From a bacterium (GTDB taxonomy: Bacteria; Bacteroidota; Ignavibacteria; Ignavibacteriales; Ignavibacteriaceae), in assembly GCA_016716565.1 (NCBI GenBank), contig JADJWC010000001.1, forward strand, positions 620,001-684,000: a DNA stretch of 64,000 nt, in the 5' to 3' direction. Below the pieces are notes generated by a model that made no database searches, was not told where the DNA came from, and was given only the letters and a program-made list of their open reading frames with translations. The position numbers and the translations under genes are program-made. Shown here piece by piece: positions 1 to 7,875 of the stretch (its first letter is position 1; each line of letters begins with the position of its first letter).

Positions 1-2
1 TA

Positions 3-464
3 CCGACTTTCCGTTCTTCATTCATTAACCTTGATCTTTTCGGAATGTATAATGTCGGTGCTCTTACGTACCAGGATATGTACGCTTTGCCGGGCAACAT
101 AAATCTGCTCTCAAAATCATTTACATTCAGGACTCTGAAAGTGAATGAAATATTCGGAGAAAGAGTCGCGACAATGAATCTTGAATACAACTTTCGTGAT
201 GAATTATTCAAACTGTTGAAAGTACCGGGATTTAAGGATTGGGAAATAACTCTTAATGTTTTCTTCAACTCAGCAATTACAGAAATCGTAGATGAGTCTG
301 CAGCCCTTCTTCCTGTTGAAATAAAAACATTTGATAAGCCATTTTATGAAATTGGTTTTGGTTTGGGGCAGGGAATTATTCCATTCCAGCTTGAGTTTGC
401 CTGGAAGCTAAATTACCGGGGAAACAATAATTTTGTGATTAGTTTGAATACGTTTGCGTTTTGA
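3..464 (+). CDS. C-terminal part of an outer-membrane beta-barrel protein (possibly DUF5686 family), 5' truncated
   Basis: The reading frame is already open at the window edge, so the start lies outside. The visible ~153 residues alternate polar and aromatic residues in beta-strand style and end in a terminal phenylalanine (NTFAF), a typical C-terminal signature of barrels inserted by the BAM machinery. The ending, with a phrase like YRGNNNFVISL, resembles the last strands of DUF5686/surface-antigen-like barrels of Bacteroidetes; that family name is inference from memory and only moderately certain. The gene faces the minus-strand RRM gene, and a hairpin lies between the two. Confidence 0.6.
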   Translation, partial: PTFRSSFINLDLFGMYNVGALTYQDMYALPGNINLLSKSFTFRTLKVNEIFGERVATMNLEYNFRDELFKLLKVPGFKDWEITLNVFFNSAITEIVDESAALLPVEIKTFDKPFYEIGFGLGQGIIPFQLEFAWKLNYRGNNNFVISLNTFAF

Positions 465-471
465 TTTAAAA

Positions 472-500
472 TAAAAAAGCGCCCGAAAGATGAGCGCTTC
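472..500 (-). terminator. Rho-independent terminator of the RRM gene
   Basis: On the minus strand a 6-bp stem (AAGCGC/GCGCTT, 477-482 with 494-499) is followed by a T-rich run reading TTTTTTATTTT. It sits 33 bases after the stop of the RRM gene. On the plus strand no T-run follows, so it mainly serves the minus strand. Confidence 0.75.
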
Positions 501-532
501 AATAAACAAATTAAGCCGTAAAGGTTTTATTC

Positions 533-790
533 CTATTCTTTTTCCTTTGGTTTTGCTTCGTTCACAACAATGTTCCTGCCGTTAAGCTCAGAACCATTAA
601 GTGCTTCGATAGCTGCTTTGGCTTCGGAATCATTTTCCATTTCCACGAAACCAAAACCTTTCGAACGTCCGGACCGGCGATCTGTTACAACTGTGGCAGA
701 CACAACTTTACCGTATGGAGCGAAAGCTTGTTTTAAACTTTCGTCGTTGACTGCCCATGGGAGACTTCCCACAAAAAGTTTTTTGCTCAC
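533..790 (-). CDS. Small RRM-type RNA-binding protein
   Basis: An 85-residue protein that is a single RNA-recognition motif with a short charged tail. RNP2 (LFVGSL) lies near residues 5-10 and RNP1 (KGFGFVEM) near residues 45-52, both with the aromatic RNA-contacting residues. The frame opens further upstream at a TTG, but I prefer GTG at 790 because a GAGG Shine-Dalgarno lies just before it and the family usually begins MSKKLFVG or similar. Such proteins in bacteria are single-gene RNA-binding proteins often linked to cold or stress responses; the target here is unknown. It is monocistronic with its own terminator. Confidence 0.92.
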   Translation of the reverse strand: MSKKLFVGSLPWAVNDESLKQAFAPYGKVVSATVVTDRRSGRSKGFGFVEMENDSEAKAAIEALNGSELNGRNIVVNEAKPKEKE

Positions 791-978
791 AAGAGACCTC
801 AATTAATAATTAAATAACAATATGGCAAAAGCCACACATAAAAATATAAAAACTCCTGAATATCACAATAGCGGTTGGAATTGATAATAAAGCATCTAAA
901 AATATTTACTTAACACTAACAAAAGTTAGAAAACACAAAGGAATATTCTTCAAAATTCGCCGGATTAAAAGGTTTTAG

Positions 979-3351
979 CTAATTCTTCCGAATGACAACG
1001 AATGTAATATCATCCTCCTGTTTTGCATTTCCTTTCCAGCGCTCGACTTCTGCTAACAGATGTTTTATTACATTATCAGCAGATGAATGTTCGATTGAAG
1101 CGAATATTTCTCTTGCAATGTGATAATCAAGAATTTCTTTTTTCTCATTGAACAATTCCGGAAAGCCATCTGACATAAGAAGTAATGTATCTCCTGAAGA
1201 GAGAGTTGTTTCTTTTTTAGGATAAGTGAAATCTGCCGGACCACCAAGCGGTATCGCCTGAAGTTTTACTTCTTCAACCTGATTGTTTTTAATTCTGTGA
1301 ATAAGTGCCGGCGGCATTCCCGCTGACGAGATAGTAACTTTTTCGTTTTCAATCTTTGCAACGAGCATTGCCATATAAATATTACCGAGACGCATATCTC
1401 TGATAATTGAATTGCTCTTATTCAAAAAGGTTACAACATCTGTCTGCGAATTTTCAGCGGTGAACAAACCTTTGATAGTTGCGACCATAGTTCCTGCTTT
1501 CATTCCGTGACCTGTTGCATCACCGACTGCAACAATAAGTCTTCCATTATTATCATACTTGAAATCATAATAATCACCGCCAACCTCTGAAGCAGTTTTC
1601 ATATAAACGGCAATTTCAAATCCCGGAACTTCAGGAACATTATTTGGCAGCATAGATAACTGAAGTTTCCGTGCTTCTTCAAGCTCTTTAGTTTTTCTTT
1701 GGTTATCAGCCTCAAGAAGTTTTCTTGCGAACTCTTCTTCTTTTGCTCTTCTTTCCTGCTCGATAGTTTTCTGTGAAAGATCTTTTACCTGAACTAATTG
1801 TTTTTCAAGATTCAGGTGAGTATCTGCCATTCTCTTTGCAAGATTGATTGAGACAGTAATGGCAAGAAAAACCAATCCATAAACATAAACCAGATAAATT
1901 CCGAAAAGCGGTTGAGTAATTACATCTGTAAGTATTAGTACCTGGTATCCGATTAATAAGATTGCCACAATAAAACCAACACCGATAAGCCAGCCCCAAC
2001 TCCATTCTTGCTTATTTTTAATTGAACGGATTACAGATCTGACAATCTCAGCAGTGATAATGCCGGCAAAAATAAAAAAAGCTATATCAGCAGCTTCGAC
2101 TATCCAGAGAGGGAAGAAGATTGTATGGATTACAAAGAGTGCGGTGGCAATTATAAAGAAAATGTAATATTTAGGCATTCTACCATACGAACTTGTATAA
2201 ACAGTAAGTAACCCAAAAAGCAATGAAAGCTGAACCGCAACAGAATTTATTGTTAGTAAGATTATACTCGATAAGATGGAATTGTTAAAATTATTCTGAA
2301 CTGATGTATAAATGACTGCAGCAAAAGATAACATCGAGATCGAATAAAATAAATTCTCTTTAACTTTCGGGTAGAATACAAATAACAGCAAATGCATTAT
2401 TGCAAAAGCAAGAATGAATGCACCAAAAGCCATCTGACTTACAGTGAGCTCTCTTACTGCATTTATTCTGTTGTAAGAAAAAACTTCCATATCTCCCAGC
2501 ATAGCCGTAAAGCCAACCTCGATATTTCTATTTGCTAATTTTTCAGCAGAGTGGTTAGAATATCTTACAGCGAGAACCTGTGTTTCCTTTTTATCGAATA
2601 AAATATGCCGCGGATTTCTATCAAGAAATATTTCTTCATTTTGCTTTGAAGTGCCGACCACTCCGTATTTATAAAGAAGTCTTCCGTTTAAATAAACTTC
2701 TGCTGCACCCGTGCAGTAAAAGTTAAATCCAAACACGATATTCCACAAAGATGAATCAACCTGAATTTCATTTCTGAACCAGATATTCCCTGTCCAGTCA
2801 AGTTTATCAAAATCTTCTTTGCTTAACTGGGGATTTATATTTTTCCAGTCACTGTCATCATAATCAGGATCAGCCCAGGCTGTGTCATCACCGATTTTAT
2901 ATTTCCATCCTTCAAACAGTTCGACAAAGCCGCCTTTATTTAATATACGTTCTTTGGTTAGAATTATTTTTTGTTGAACCTGATCCCGCCATTTTGTGAA
3001 TCTGAACTTTAGTGTTGTATCATTATTAACGAAATGAGAAAAATTTGGAAATTCCATTCCGTTTGAGTCAACTGCTTCGGTACTCCAGTCACCTCTTGTG
3101 AATTTGAAAAACAGTGTGTCACCGGATTTTGCAGATAATTCATAAACCCATTTATTCTCACCCTCACGTTTCATCTTCTGATGCCTTGTCCAATAGCCCA
3201 AATCACTTCTTCCGCCAACAATATAAACATCAGCATTATCAGGAAGAGAATCAGATTCAGCGATGATAAGAATTTTTCTATCCTGTGCGAAGAGCAGCAT
3301 GGGCAGCAGAAGAAACAGCAGAAGGTATGTTCTATTTAGTGAGAATCTCAT
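979..3351 (-). CDS. DISM-7TM membrane receptor with SpoIIE-type PP2C phosphatase output
   Basis: A 790-residue membrane signalling protein. A signal peptide (about 1-22) is followed by a starch-binding-like beta domain (about 24-110, with GYW and FKFTRGDW), a second beta-sandwich resembling the extracellular DISM domain (about 135-285), a block of hydrophobic helices (about 298-505) like 7TMR-DISM, a charged coiled coil (about 505-570), and a C-terminal SpoIIE/RsbU phosphatase. The phosphatase keeps the metal-binding acidic motifs GGDYYDF, GDATGHG, MSDGFPE and DDITF. RsbU-like enzymes dephosphorylate STAS-type anti-anti-sigma factors; no partner gene is adjacent. The ligand is unknown; a carbohydrate is an inference from the fold-like N-terminus. 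Confidence 0.88.
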   Translation of the reverse strand: MRFSLNRTYLLLFLLLPMLLFAQDRKILIIAESDSLPDNADVYIVGGRSDLGYWTRHQKMKREGENKWVYELSAKSGDTLFFKFTRGDWSTEAVDSNGMEFPNFSHFVNNDTTLKFRFTKWRDQVQQKIILTKERILNKGGFVELFEGWKYKIGDDTAWADPDYDDSDWKNINPQLSKEDFDKLDWTGNIWFRNEIQVDSSLWNIVFGFNFYCTGAAEVYLNGRLLYKYGVVGTSKQNEEIFLDRNPRHILFDKKETQVLAVRYSNHSAEKLANRNIEVGFTAMLGDMEVFSYNRINAVRELTVSQMAFGAFILAFAIMHLLLFVFYPKVKENLFYSISMLSFAAVIYTSVQNNFNNSILSSIILLTINSVAVQLSLLFGLLTVYTSSYGRMPKYYIFFIIATALFVIHTIFFPLWIVEAADIAFFIFAGIITAEIVRSVIRSIKNKQEWSWGWLIGVGFIVAILLIGYQVLILTDVITQPLFGIYLVYVYGLVFLAITVSINLAKRMADTHLNLEKQLVQVKDLSQKTIEQERRAKEEEFARKLLEADNQRKTKELEEARKLQLSMLPNNVPEVPGFEIAVYMKTASEVGGDYYDFKYDNNGRLIVAVGDATGHGMKAGTMVATIKGLFTAENSQTDVVTFLNKSNSIIRDMRLGNIYMAMLVAKIENEKVTISSAGMPPALIHRIKNNQVEEVKLQAIPLGGPADFTYPKKETTLSSGDTLLLMSDGFPELFNEKKEILDYHIAREIFASIEHSSADNVIKHLLAEVERWKGNAKQEDDITFVVIRKN

Positions 3352-3530
3352 TAATGTGTATAGTATTCAAATAATCCGAACAAAAATATAGATAAATGAT
3401 TTCTGAAAAGTAAGCTTAGTGTGATATAAATCAGAGCTGATGAGCTCATTGGAGGAAAAATTTCTTAATGAATTTGAAAAAAGTCGAACTTGAAAATGTA
3501 ACAGATAGATTTGGCATCTGATTAAAAAGA

Positions 3531-3575
3531 AAAATAAAATTCCCGGCTAAATCATTTGTTCACCGGGGAAATTTT
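3531..3575 (-). terminator. Terminator of the DUF5916 gene
   Basis: On the minus strand a GC-rich stem (TTCCCCGG with CCGGGAA) is followed by TTTTATTTTT, about 20 bases after the stop of the DUF5916 gene. The rest of the 3352-3593 gap is AT-rich and shows no gene. Confidence 0.75.
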
Positions 3576-3593
3576 TAATGCAGTTAAAATTAT

Positions 3594-6260
3594 TTACAAC
3601 CAGTATGTAATCTTGATCATAAAAATGTTATCGGGTTTTACGCTCATCAGATTATCAAATGAATTTCCAAACTCAAATTCTCCTGTTGGTGTTACATCTT
3701 CTCTGCTTTGTGTCCACACAAGATAAAGTGTTGAGCCGGCCATATATTCCCATCTGAGAACAGCATTTCCTCTGAGAGAAATATAATTGAAATTCGGGTT
3801 GCCGATAGTTTTTGGTTCCGCCGGTCCTTCTCCGTCAGGATCAAGTGTGTATGAAGTAACATCACCGTTTGAATTGGTGCCTTGCTCGATAGTTGATCCA
3901 TTCTCACCATAGATTGTATAATCATATGAGCTTGGCTGTTCGAGGAATTTAAAATCGTTGTAATTTCCTGAAGCAATTAGCGGTTGAATATAAACCTGGA
4001 AACTCAGTTTTGGACTCATTATCCAGTCTGCACGGATGTTTGCTGAAAAAGTTGTCTGATCAAGGTGAGCAAAAACATAGCGTTTACCATAAGTATCAGT
4101 AGCAACCGCATCTGTAAAATTACGAATCCACTGGGTCTCGATAATATCCTTGTAATATTCAGGTCCGAATGAAACAGTTAATGTTGGGAGAACTTTAAAT
4201 TCCAGATTAGTATAAATACCACGAGAAGTTCCATCTTCACCCGTATTATAATTTCCACCAACCTGTAACACCCACCAAACTCTGTTATCAGTACCTGCAT
4301 CAAAGTTTATCGAATGTCTCTCGGGATTCACAGTTAAAGGTCCTCCCCGTGTTCTTCTTGAATTCAATGTTGAAGGATTGTATAAGTAAGACACACTGGC
4401 TGTATAATAATCGCGTGAAGCATAATAAGCTCCTGCTCTGTAACCCTGCGCGACTTTGTTCCAACCAAAATCATAACTGACAAAAGTAGATGCATTGAAA
4501 CCGAAATACTGATAAAATTCTGTTGGAACATTCCAGATATAGCTTGTATGAAAATGAGCGTTCATGTAATCGCTGTATGAACCAAAGCCAAGATCATTCA
4601 GTTCGAACTTTGGGCTTAAAAAACCTACTGCTGTATTGAATGTCCATCTTCCGCGGTTCTTATTGAGCATGAATCTTCCGCCGTATCCGGTCATGGAAGT
4701 TGCCGAGCTGTCAACCGAAACGTGTGTAGCATCTGGTCTCTGAAAATAATGAGTTGGACTCGTCTGAAGAGCCAGTAGTCTTTCAGTTGTACCTGCAATG
4801 CTTGAAAGTGCAGCCCAGCCCGTTAAAACATAAGTATTATCTGAATCTAAAAATGTCCAGCCATCGCCACCAACTACAAAAGCATTTTTGTTTATCTGAT
4901 CTCGAAGTGTCGGATCGTCAAAAAATCGATTAGTTAATGTTGAAAGGATTCCAAAACCCTGCTCTCCGTTATTAAAATCTCTCTGCAGCCGAAGTACTCC
5001 ATAGTAAGTTAACGGCTCTACTTCAACGCTCGAATTCATTCCATCAACACTTATATCTGCAAATTCTTTTTTGGTTAATGATTGGATTGTCCCAAGCTTC
5101 CATCCATCATAAACCTGTCCCGAGATTTTTGCTGCACCAAGAATGTGCGTTCCATTTGGAACATCTGCATAATCATAAGGTGGAAGCCCTCCTTGTGGTG
5201 CTCTTCCGATTCTTCTGCTGTAAAAAATATTTGTTGTTGGCCAATTGAAAGAAACAGTATTGTTTGTTCCACCGTAACCAAATCTGTAAATGCTAGCACC
5301 TTCTGTAAAGAATGGTCTTTTTTCCTGGAATGTATATTCAACATCTGTGAGGTTTACTATTGCTGGATCGACTTCAACCTGTCCAAAATCAGGATTGATT
5401 GTTCCATTAAGTGTGAGGCTGTTGCCAAGACCTGCTCTCACATCAAGACCCAATCCGGGTGAATATTCACTCCCGGAATTAAAAGGATCGCCGGGTGCAG
5501 TTTTAATGTATTCTGCTTTGCCGACAACATAAGGTAAATATTCAATACGAGCCGGAGGAGTTATTCCTTCAATACCAACTAAATCAGGGAATCTTGAAGT
5601 AAAGCCGCTTTCATTTCTTGGAGTATAAACCAGCATATCGGTTTCAAATCTTCTGCTGATGAATCGTTCAACGTTTATTCCCCAAACCTGATTATCGCCT
5701 TCCTGAAATCGTAATTGTGAGTATGGAATTTTCATCTCTGCAGACCAGCCATCATCGTTCAAGCTTGCACTTCCTTCCCAAACGGCATCCCAGGAAATGT
5801 CATTCGGCTGTTTCACATCATTCTCTATCAAACCATCGGCAAGTGTTCCCGCAGCTGAAACATAAAAGAAATATCCGCTTCTTTTATCGCGGTAAGAATC
5901 AAGATAAAGAACACATCCATCCGAAGGATCACCCCAGATAAAATCACGCCGGACTAATCTTGCTAGAATTGAATCTGGTCGACTATCAAAAAATTTTCCC
6001 GCGAAATACAATGCCTCGTCGTCGAACGCGAGCCAGTACTCAGTGTGTTGAGAAGGTTTTGTTCCCTGGTCAGGATCTTGTTGGATTAGATTTGTAAAAC
6101 CAGGTCTTTGCCAGATTTTTTCATCAAGCTTGCCGTCAATTACTATTTGCTCTTCAGCTCTGACTGCATTGATTTTAAGATTTGAGTTTTGCTCAACGGT
6201 TGGAAATAACTGATATGCCTGAATTAAAATAAATAAAAGTGTAGTAAATAAATTCTTCAT
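3594..6260 (-). CDS. DUF5916 outer-membrane protein with N-terminal CBM9-like domain
   Basis: An 888-residue exported protein. After a signal peptide (about 1-20) comes a CBM9-like sugar-binding fold (about 30-220) with the usual IDGKLDEKIWQ opening and YFAGKFFD strand. The remaining ~660 residues are rich in beta strands and aromatic residues, contain the family phrase QEKRPFFTEG, and end on a hydrophobic strand (MIKITYWL), consistent with a barrel. DUF5916 proteins are widespread in Bacteroidetes/Chlorobi and have no proven biochemical role; binding of glycans or proteins at the outer membrane is a guess. The gene is monocistronic with its own terminator. Confidence 0.85.
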   Translation of the reverse strand: MKNLFTTLLFILIQAYQLFPTVEQNSNLKINAVRAEEQIVIDGKLDEKIWQRPGFTNLIQQDPDQGTKPSQHTEYWLAFDDEALYFAGKFFDSRPDSILARLVRRDFIWGDPSDGCVLYLDSYRDKRSGYFFYVSAAGTLADGLIENDVKQPNDISWDAVWEGSASLNDDGWSAEMKIPYSQLRFQEGDNQVWGINVERFISRRFETDMLVYTPRNESGFTSRFPDLVGIEGITPPARIEYLPYVVGKAEYIKTAPGDPFNSGSEYSPGLGLDVRAGLGNSLTLNGTINPDFGQVEVDPAIVNLTDVEYTFQEKRPFFTEGASIYRFGYGGTNNTVSFNWPTTNIFYSRRIGRAPQGGLPPYDYADVPNGTHILGAAKISGQVYDGWKLGTIQSLTKKEFADISVDGMNSSVEVEPLTYYGVLRLQRDFNNGEQGFGILSTLTNRFFDDPTLRDQINKNAFVVGGDGWTFLDSDNTYVLTGWAALSSIAGTTERLLALQTSPTHYFQRPDATHVSVDSSATSMTGYGGRFMLNKNRGRWTFNTAVGFLSPKFELNDLGFGSYSDYMNAHFHTSYIWNVPTEFYQYFGFNASTFVSYDFGWNKVAQGYRAGAYYASRDYYTASVSYLYNPSTLNSRRTRGGPLTVNPERHSINFDAGTDNRVWWVLQVGGNYNTGEDGTSRGIYTNLEFKVLPTLTVSFGPEYYKDIIETQWIRNFTDAVATDTYGKRYVFAHLDQTTFSANIRADWIMSPKLSFQVYIQPLIASGNYNDFKFLEQPSSYDYTIYGENGSTIEQGTNSNGDVTSYTLDPDGEGPAEPKTIGNPNFNYISLRGNAVLRWEYMAGSTLYLVWTQSREDVTPTGEFEFGNSFDNLMSVKPDNIFMIKITYWL

Positions 6261-6460
6261 ACTTTAAAACCTCCGGAAAAATTTCTACCGAATTATAGTT
6301 CGTATACTGACATTCAGGTATCTTATTTTATTTGTCGGCAAAACCTGCTGATAGAAGGGCAAAAAAAAATTTTGAAGTTGAACCGGATTTGTACCAGATT
6401 CAGGACTATAGTGTCAAACAGAATCTATTAGGAAGATATTTTGATGAGAAACAACTATCT

Positions 6461-7810
6461 TTATTTGAGAATTGAATCTATCGCTTGATGTAGGTTTTCA
6501 ACAGACTGAATTTTTATCTTTTCGGAATATTTAACTCCCTTTAAATTTCCTGCTGGAATGAGTGCGGTTTTGAATCCAAGCTTTTCAGCTTCCTGGATTC
6601 GTTTGTCGATGTGTCCAACGCTTCTTATCTCACCACCCAATCCAACTTCGCCGATAATTATTGTTTGGTTATCAATCACTTTATCTGACAAGCTTGATGC
6701 AATAGCTGCGCATACAGCAAGGTCGGCGGCTGGCTCGGTAATTCTGATTCCTCCGGCAATATTCACAAAGACATTTGTAGCAGACACACGAACATTTGCT
6801 CTCTTCTCAAGCACCGCAAGAAGTATTGATAACCTTCGCTGATCAAAACCGTTACTTACTCTTTGCGGGTAACCGTAGTTTGAAGGTGTAACAAGTGCTT
6901 GAACTTCAAGTAATATAGGTCTGGTTCCTTCAATGCTTGACGTAACAACAGAACCGGGTGTTTGTTTTTCTCTTTCACTTAGGAATAATTCGCTTGGATT
7001 TTTTACTTCTCTCAAACCATCTTCATGCATTTCAAAAACACCAATTTCGTTTGTGCTTCCAAACCGATTTTTTTGTGCACGAAGTATCCGGAAAGAATAA
7101 TTTGATTCGCCTTCAAACTGAATTACTGTATCAACCATATGTTCCAGCAATTTTGGTCCGGCTATCATTCCTTCTTTTGTAACGTGACCAATTATAATAA
7201 CACTGTAATGCTTTTTCTTAGCTTCTTCCATCAGCAATGCTGTGCATTCTCTTATCTGTGTAATAGTCCCGGGAGAATTATCGAGCTCACTTCTGTACAT
7301 TGTTTGAATAGAATCGATAACCACAACAGAAGGAGAGAGTTGATTGATAGCTCCGATAATATCTGAAAGATTTGTTTCTGCCTGAACAAAAAAATCCGAA
7401 GAAGTGATTTTAAGTCTGCTGGCTCTCAGCTTAATCTGTTTTTCTGATTCTTCTCCTGTTGCATAAAGGACTTTTTGTCCTATGTTTGCAGTTGCCTGCA
7501 TTGCGAGTGTTGATTTACCAATTCCCGGATCTCCGCCAAGAAGAACAACAGAACCGGGCATTAAACCTCCGCCAAGAACACGATCAAATTCGTTTATGCC
7601 TGTTTTGATTCTGTCTTCTTCATTTGCTGATATTGAATCGATTGTATTTACTTCATATTTTGATTTGGAGATTACAGGTTTGCGCTTTGAGGTTTCGATT
7701 ACTTCTTCTGTAAATGAATTCCAGCTTTCACATTCAGGACATTTCCCAAGCCACCTGAGTGATTCGTAGCCGCAGTGCGAGCAAATATATTTAATTCTTG
7801 TTTTAGACAT
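6461..7810 (-). CDS. radA: DNA repair protein RadA
   Basis: 449 residues, the usual length for RadA/Sms, a RecA-like helicase that promotes branch migration during recombination. An N-terminal C4 zinc finger uses Cys10, 13, 24 and 27. The Walker A motif is GGDPGIGKST (about residue 95), the RadA-specific KNRFG motif lies near residue 250, and the C-terminus is a Lon-protease-like domain (GGIRITEPAADLAV). It starts with ATG at 7810. It lies 65 bases downstream of alaS on the same strand; the short spacer is AT-rich with repeated AAAGTCAAAA words and no clear terminator, so co-transcription is possible. Confidence 0.97.
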   Translation of the reverse strand: MSKTRIKYICSHCGYESLRWLGKCPECESWNSFTEEVIETSKRKPVISKSKYEVNTIDSISANEEDRIKTGINEFDRVLGGGLMPGSVVLLGGDPGIGKSTLAMQATANIGQKVLYATGEESEKQIKLRASRLKITSSDFFVQAETNLSDIIGAINQLSPSVVVIDSIQTMYRSELDNSPGTITQIRECTALLMEEAKKKHYSVIIIGHVTKEGMIAGPKLLEHMVDTVIQFEGESNYSFRILRAQKNRFGSTNEIGVFEMHEDGLREVKNPSELFLSEREKQTPGSVVTSSIEGTRPILLEVQALVTPSNYGYPQRVSNGFDQRRLSILLAVLEKRANVRVSATNVFVNIAGGIRITEPAADLAVCAAIASSLSDKVIDNQTIIIGEVGLGGEIRSVGHIDKRIQEAEKLGFKTALIPAGNLKGVKYSEKIKIQSVENLHQAIDSILK

Positions 7811-7875
7811 TTTTCAAAGTCAAAAGTAAAAAGTCAAAAATCAAAATATTTTTTCGACTTTTGAAATTTGAATTT

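Noticed and set aside
570..806. 78-codon open frame opposite the RRM gene
   Set aside because: It is the antisense shadow of a well-supported RRM protein.
7811..7875. Tandem repeat or small RNA between alaS and radA
   Set aside because: Only a short AT-rich stretch with AAAGTCAAAA-like words; no stem or conserved structure is visible.
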